From positions 186,001 through 250,000 of the forward strand of contig NZ_RAPR01000001.1 of the NCBI RefSeq assembly GCF_003610235.1: a DNA stretch of 64,000 bases, given 5' to 3'. The DNA comes from Catellatospora citrea. Its GTDB lineage: Bacteria > Actinomycetota > Actinomycetes > Mycobacteriales > Micromonosporaceae. The position numbers were made by a program, and so were the translations under genes. The stretch's first letter is position 1, and each line of letters starts with the position of its first letter. The notes beneath the pieces were generated by a model. It did not search any database and was not told where the DNA came from. It saw only the letters and a program-made list of their open reading frames with translations. This document shows, one piece after another, positions 60,175 to 64,000 of the stretch.

Positions 60175-61569
60175 ATGCGCATCGTGACGTGTAGCAATAG
60201 TGCGGTACAGGCGACGGCCGGGGCATCGCCACAACTCGTGCCGGTCTCACCCGGTGGACTGGTGCCCATGGTCGCCGCGCTGATGCGCCACCACGGCGGT
60301 CACTGGGTGTATGTCGGCAACGGCGATCACGCCGACTCGACCACCGTCGCCCTGGCGGGGACCACCACGACCCTGCACGGACACCGCGTCGATGCGCAGT
60401 CGGCCGAGCAGCACGACAGGATTTCGATAGAGGTGCTGCAGTGGCTGATGCACTACCTGCATGATCGCCTCAGCACCCCGATTCTCGACCCGGCGACATG
60501 GGACGCGTGGGGCGGATATCAGAAGGTCAACCTCGACGTCGCCACACGAATGCACGAACTTGCCGGCCCAGCGGACCTGCTCCTGGTCAACGACCACCAG
60601 TTCCTGCTCGTCGGTGGACGGCTACGCGAGCTGCGGCCGACGCATACGGGCCCCATCGTCTACTTCCATCAGACGCCGTGGTGCCAGGCCGACTATTTCA
60701 CCCTGCTGCCCGATCGCGTACGCGCCGAGATCCTCGACAGCCTGCTCGCGTGCGACGTCGTCGGCTTCCACGCGCGCCGCTGGGCGCAGGCGTTCCTGTC
60801 CTGCTGCGCCCGAAACCTGCCAGAGGCCCGTGTCACCGGCGACGACGTCGTCCACCGAGGGCGGCGAACGCGGGTGGTGGCCGCCCCCGGACCGGCCGAC
60901 GCCGCCGCGCTGCAACGGCTGGCCGCCGACCCGCTGACCGAGCGGTGGCGCGACCGGCTCACCGGGCAAGCGCGAGGGCGGCGCATGCTGGTGCGCGCGG
61001 AGCGCATGGATCTGTGGAAGAACGTCGCGGGCGGTCTGCTGGCGTACGAGCACCTGCTGGCGGGCCGGCCGGAACTGGCTCGCGACGTCTGGCACTGCGC
61101 GCTGCTCTCCGCCGTTCGCCGGCCCACCGAGCGGCACCGCAGGTATGAGCAGACGTGCGCGGCGATCGCCGCGCGCATCAACGCGCGGTATGGCGGGGGC
61201 GGTCCCGAGCCGGTGACGCTGCTGTACGCCGAACGCGGCGAGAACACCCAGCACCGTGTCGTCGCGGCGCTCCAGCTGGCCTGCGCGACGCTGGTGAATC
61301 CGACTTTCGACGGGCTCAATCTGGTTGCCAAGGAGTCGCTGCTGGTGAACCCGACGGCCCCGGTCGTGCTCTCGGTGAATGCGGGCGTCTACGACGAGCT
61401 GCGCCCTTACACCTTGGGTGTCGACCCGTTCGACGTCGGCGCCACCGCCGCCGCGCTCGGTCACGCGCTCGACCGCACTCACGAACTGCCGCGCTGGCCG
61501 GGCTCAGCGGCCACCGAATCCGCCGCCGAATGGTGCGCCGCCTTGGTCGGAGAAAGGCACCAGCACTGA
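60175..61569 (+). CDS. GT20-family glycosyltransferase (trehalose-6-phosphate synthase-like)
   Basis: A 464-residue GT-B fold protein of family GT20. Matching elements are LLVNDHQFLLVGGRL (Asp of the OtsA site), YFHQTPWCQADYFTLLP (catalytic His region), DVVGFHARRWAQAFL, RAERMDLWKN (Arg and Lys that hold the donor phosphates) and NPTFDGLNLVAKESLLVN. It belongs to the actinobacterial OtsA-paralogue group that includes the pseudoglycosyltransferase VldE, so trehalose phosphate is not necessarily its product. No phosphatase (otsB) is adjacent. ATG at 60175 has no Shine-Dalgarno. It is divergent from the SIR2-like operon. Confidence 0.82.
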   Translation: MRIVTCSNSAVQATAGASPQLVPVSPGGLVPMVAALMRHHGGHWVYVGNGDHADSTTVALAGTTTTLHGHRVDAQSAEQHDRISIEVLQWLMHYLHDRLSTPILDPATWDAWGGYQKVNLDVATRMHELAGPADLLLVNDHQFLLVGGRLRELRPTHTGPIVYFHQTPWCQADYFTLLPDRVRAEILDSLLACDVVGFHARRWAQAFLSCCARNLPEARVTGDDVVHRGRRTRVVAAPGPADAAALQRLAADPLTERWRDRLTGQARGRRMLVRAERMDLWKNVAGGLLAYEHLLAGRPELARDVWHCALLSAVRRPTERHRRYEQTCAAIAARINARYGGGGPEPVTLLYAERGENTQHRVVAALQLACATLVNPTFDGLNLVAKESLLVNPTAPVVLSVNAGVYDELRPYTLGVDPFDVGATAAALGHALDRTHELPRWPGSAATESAAEWCAALVGERHQH

Positions 61570-61573
61570 GCGC

Positions 61574-61614
61574 CGCCGGGCGCGGAGGACCTGAGCGGTC
61601 CCCCACGCCCGGCG
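61574..61614. terminator. Two-stem hairpin between GT20 and sugar-dehydrogenase-like genes
   Basis: Outer arms CGCCGGGCG (61574-61582) and CGCCCGGCG (61606-61614) enclose an inner stem GGACC/GGTCC (61587-61601). It starts five bases after the GT20 stop and lies between convergent genes. Confidence 0.7.
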
Positions 61615-61632
61615 ACATGCCGGCCCACGCGG

Positions 61633-64000
61633 TCAGCTGTAGACCTCGAACTCGAACAGCGAGTAACCGTAGGCGGTGCCCCGAGCCGTGCCGTTGATCC
61701 GCACGTACCGGCCGGTGGCCCCGAGGGCCGTGTTGTCGTCGACCCCGCCGTTGCCGCCGGTGACCGAACGGACCGTGGTCCAGGTCGTGCCGTTGGCCGA
61801 GGTCTGGATCTGGTACGCCGAACCGTACGCGGCCTCCCAGGTCAACTTGACCCGGTTGATCGCATACGACTGCCCCAGGTCCACCTGGATCCACTGCGGG
61901 TCGGCGAACGCGCTGCCCCACCGGGTGGTCAGCGAGCCGTCGACCGCCGCCGACGCCACGAACGCGCCTTCCACGCTGGATGCGGTGGCGGGCCGGTTCA
62001 GGGCGAGGTTGTTCGTCGGCGGCGGCGGCGGTGCGCCGTCGCCGTAGACCTCGAACTCGAACAGCGAGTAGCCCCACGCGGTGCCGCGGGCCGTGCCGTT
62101 GATCCGCACGTACCGGCCGGTCGCGGTGAGCCCCGTGTTGTCGTCGACCCCGCCGTCACCACCGGTGACCGTGCGTGCCGTCGTCCAGGTCGTGCCGTCG
62201 GCCGAGGTCTGGATCTGGTACGCCGAACCGTACGCGGCCTCCCAGGTCAACTTGACCCGGTTGATCGCATACGACTGACCGAGGTCGACCTGGATCCACT
62301 GCGGGTCGGCGAACGCGCTGCCCCACCGGGTGGTCAGCGAACCGTCGACCGCCGCCGACGCCACGTAGGCCCCCTCGACACTCGACGCCGTCGCCGGACG
62401 GTTGAGGGCGAGGTTGCTCCCCGTCGGCGGCTGGGTGCCGCCGGCGGTGAACGTGAAGTCGTCGATGTCGAACAGCGAGCCGGTGGCGGCGCCGGTGAAC
62501 ACCAGGTACAGCTGTTGCGTTCCGGCCGGCACGGTAACCGTGCCGGTCACGTCGACCCAGGTCTCCCAGCCGCCGGTCGGGGCGACCGGCACCGTGGACA
62601 CGACCGTGCCGGTGGGCGAGCCGACCCGTACGGTCAGCGTGCCACCGACGCCGGCCGAGGCGACCCGCGCCTTGAACCCGGTGACGCCGGTCAGGTTGTA
62701 CGGCGTGAACGAGATCCAGTCGCCGTTCTCGATGTAGCCGACGGCGTTGCCGCCGTGCGCGCTGGCCTTGGCGGCGATCTGGACACCGTTCATCGTGCTG
62801 AAGTGCTCGGCCTGCCGGGTCCTGGGCTGCAGCTGGTGCTGGGCCTGGACCGCGACGCCGGTGGGCGGGGTGTAGACCGCGGCGAGCACCCCGAATATGT
62901 TCGCGGCCGCGTCGTGCTCACCGTCGACCGTGGTCTGGATCGAGCCGGTGCAGCCGGTCTTGCTGGTGATGGGGTGTCCGTGGCTGTCGTGGCCGAGGAC
63001 GTAGTTGAGCACGACCCGGTTGCAGTCGACGGTGCCGACGTTCGGATCGGTGACCCGGATCTCGTAGGGCACCAGGTCACCGAACTGGAACACGGTGCCG
63101 TTGCCCGGGATGACGATCTGGATCCCCGCCCGGCCGACGCCGACGACGACGCTCGCCGTCGAGATCCGGCCGCCGGTGTCCCGCACCGTCAGCGTCGCGG
63201 TGTACTCGCCGTTGGCCGCGTACGTGAACGTCGGGTTGGCCGCGGTCGAGTCGGTGCTGCCGTTGCTGGTGAAGTCCCAGGCGTACGTGATCGCGTCGCC
63301 GTCCGGGTCGTTGCTGCCGGCCGAGCTGAACTGCACGGTCAGCGGTGCCGCGCCGGTGGACGGATTCGCCGCGGCCTGGGCGATCGGCGCCCGGTTGCCG
63401 CCGCTGTTGTACTCGATGCGGTAGACGGCCGAGTTAGCGTCGCCACCGAACCAGGTCGTGCCGTAGTCGAGCACGTACAGGGCGCCGTCCGGCCCGAACT
63501 CCAGGTCCATGATCGCGGTCCCGGACCACGGGATCGGCTCGATCGTGCCGGCGGTGCCGTTGGCGTTGATCGCGGCCGCCTTGATCCAACGGCTGGTGAA
63601 CTCGCCGAGGATGGCCTTGCCGTTGTAGGACGCCGGGAACTTCACGTCGGAGACCAGCGCCGGGTTGAAGTTGTAGACCGGGCCGCCCATCGGGCCGCCG
63701 CCACCCAGCTCGGGCCGCCAGGGTCCCGCGCCGCCGTACGGCAGCCAGGCGGCCTGCGACGGCGGAAGGGTGGTGATGCCCGTGTTGTTGCGCGAGTTGT
63801 TCGTCGGGCCGCCCGCACAGTTGAACAGACCGGCCGACGGACCGCTGGGGAACGTGTACTCGTGGTAGGGGGTGTTGTAGTTCGAGCAGTACGGCCAGCC
63901 GAAGTTGCCCGGCTGGGTGATCCGCTCGAACGCCACCGTGCCCGCCGGCCCCCGGTTAGGGTCGGCGCCGCCGTCGGGGCCGTAGTCACCGAGGTAGACG
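61633..64000 (-). CDS. Secreted sugar-dehydrogenase-like protein with PKD, CBM6-like and two F5/8-type C domains (partial)
   Basis: Only the last 789 codons are in the window; the frame stays open to the right edge. In order, the visible protein has the end of a glucose/sorbosone dehydrogenase-like (PQQ-type) beta-propeller (DYGPDGGADPNRGP, FGWPYCSNYNTPYHEY, FGPDGALYVLDYG), a PKD domain (DPDGDAITYAWDF), a Ser/Thr-rich linker, a CBM6-like domain (IENGDWISF, FDIDDFTF), then two nearly identical F5/8-type C (discoidin) domains, each with LALNRPATASSVEGA and WIQVDLGQSYAINRVKL. It is a secreted carbohydrate-binding and oxidising or hydrolysing protein, often with a ThuA domain at the missing N-terminus. 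Confidence 0.85.
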   Translation of the reverse strand, partial: VYLGDYGPDGGADPNRGPAGTVAFERITQPGNFGWPYCSNYNTPYHEYTFPSGPSAGLFNCAGGPTNNSRNNTGITTLPPSQAAWLPYGGAGPWRPELGGGGPMGGPVYNFNPALVSDVKFPASYNGKAILGEFTSRWIKAAAINANGTAGTIEPIPWSGTAIMDLEFGPDGALYVLDYGTTWFGGDANSAVYRIEYNSGGNRAPIAQAAANPSTGAAPLTVQFSSAGSNDPDGDAITYAWDFTSNGSTDSTAANPTFTYAANGEYTATLTVRDTGGRISTASVVVGVGRAGIQIVIPGNGTVFQFGDLVPYEIRVTDPNVGTVDCNRVVLNYVLGHDSHGHPITSKTGCTGSIQTTVDGEHDAAANIFGVLAAVYTPPTGVAVQAQHQLQPRTRQAEHFSTMNGVQIAAKASAHGGNAVGYIENGDWISFTPYNLTGVTGFKARVASAGVGGTLTVRVGSPTGTVVSTVPVAPTGGWETWVDVTGTVTVPAGTQQLYLVFTGAATGSLFDIDDFTFTAGGTQPPTGSNLALNRPATASSVEGAYVASAAVDGSLTTRWGSAFADPQWIQVDLGQSYAINRVKLTWEAAYGSAYQIQTSADGTTWTTARTVTGGDGGVDDNTGLTATGRYVRINGTARGTAWGYSLFEFEVYGDGAPPPPPTNNLALNRPATASSVEGAFVASAAVDGSLTTRWGSAFADPQWIQVDLGQSYAINRVKLTWEAAYGSAYQIQTSANGTTWTTVRSVTGGNGGVDDNTALGATGRYVRINGTARGTAYGYSLFEFEVYS
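61640..62417 (-). repeat. Tandem duplication of an F5/8-type C domain
   Basis: Two copies of about 372 bp (about 61640-62011 and 62045-62417) are offset by 405 bp and almost identical at the DNA level; a stretch of about 75 bp in the middle is the same in both. Synonymous sites are conserved, which indicates a recent duplication or gene conversion rather than ancient domain repetition. Confidence 0.85.

Noticed and set aside
1..64000. CRISPR arrays, insertion sequences, prophage or tRNA genes
   Set aside because: No regularly spaced direct repeats, transposase or integrase-like proteins, or tRNA cloverleaf were seen. Automated tRNA and repeat searches would confirm this.

Overview
The window is about 64 kb of very GC-rich DNA with dense, strongly biased coding. 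It looks like chromosome from a mycothiol-producing actinomycete: it has a mycothiol S-conjugate amidase, a clpP pair beside a ClgR/PopR-type regulator, many TetR/MarR/HxlR regulators, GTG/TTG starts and apparently leaderless promoters. A family such as Micromonosporaceae is possible but only a guess. I saw no tRNA, rRNA, CRISPR array, prophage or insertion sequence.

Layout. 1-2.7 kb: start of a sensor kinase (minus) and a translationally coupled operon of an ArsB/NhaD-type permease, a small membrane protein and a KhtT-like RCK_C regulatory subunit. 2.7-6.2 kb: htpG with a CIRCE-like palindrome, then an SDR lacking catalytic residues, divergent from a TetR gene with two identical operators between them. 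6.4-8.5 kb: an unknown gene, two clpP paralogues and a PopR-like regulator ending in ALAA. 8.6-14.3 kb: rhomboid-like protein, a membrane protein, a PPOX flavoprotein, a small hydrolase, a P450, and a TetR/cupin pair with paired operators. 14.5-18.9 kb: Tat-exported multicopper oxidase, PepSY membrane protein, unknown membrane protein. 19-26.6 kb: LAL-type LuxR regulator, GGDEF-EAL protein with an overlapping NAD(P)-binding protein, and an RsbQ-RsbP energy-stress pair.

26.9-32.9 kb: Old Yellow Enzyme with MerR regulator, TetR, HxlR and a thiolase gene set. 33.1-38.9 kb: a detoxification island (FMN reductase, DHA2 exporter, mycothiol conjugate amidase, MarR, OsmC, epoxide hydrolase) whose MarR autoregulatory palindrome shares its core with two palindromes before the FMN reductase. 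39.2-46.4 kb: DJ-1/PfpI protein, a P450 with its own fused ferredoxin-reductase, GNAT, enoyl-CoA hydratase, and an HxlR/SDR/tautomerase group. 46.5-50.4 kb: membrane GGDEF protein and small unknowns. 50.5-53.3 kb: a class A beta-lactamase divergent from a LysR gene and a cytoplasmic beta-lactamase-like gene, the layout of the Streptomyces cacaoi blaL/blaA/blaB locus.

53.4-61.6 kb holds the most unusual locus. A tight minus-strand operon encodes a SIR2-like/TPR-like protein (with Arg where the catalytic His of KLHG is expected), a 1077-residue AAA ATPase-TPR-ADP-ribosylglycohydrolase fusion, and a UshA-like metallophosphoesterase without a signal peptide. It is divergent from a GT20 (trehalose-6-phosphate synthase-like) gene. 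All three operon products point to NAD+/ADP-ribose/nucleotide chemistry, and I consider this the best candidate for an undescribed signalling or defence system. The window ends inside a secreted sugar-dehydrogenase-like protein with PKD, CBM6-like and two nearly identical F5/8-type C domains.
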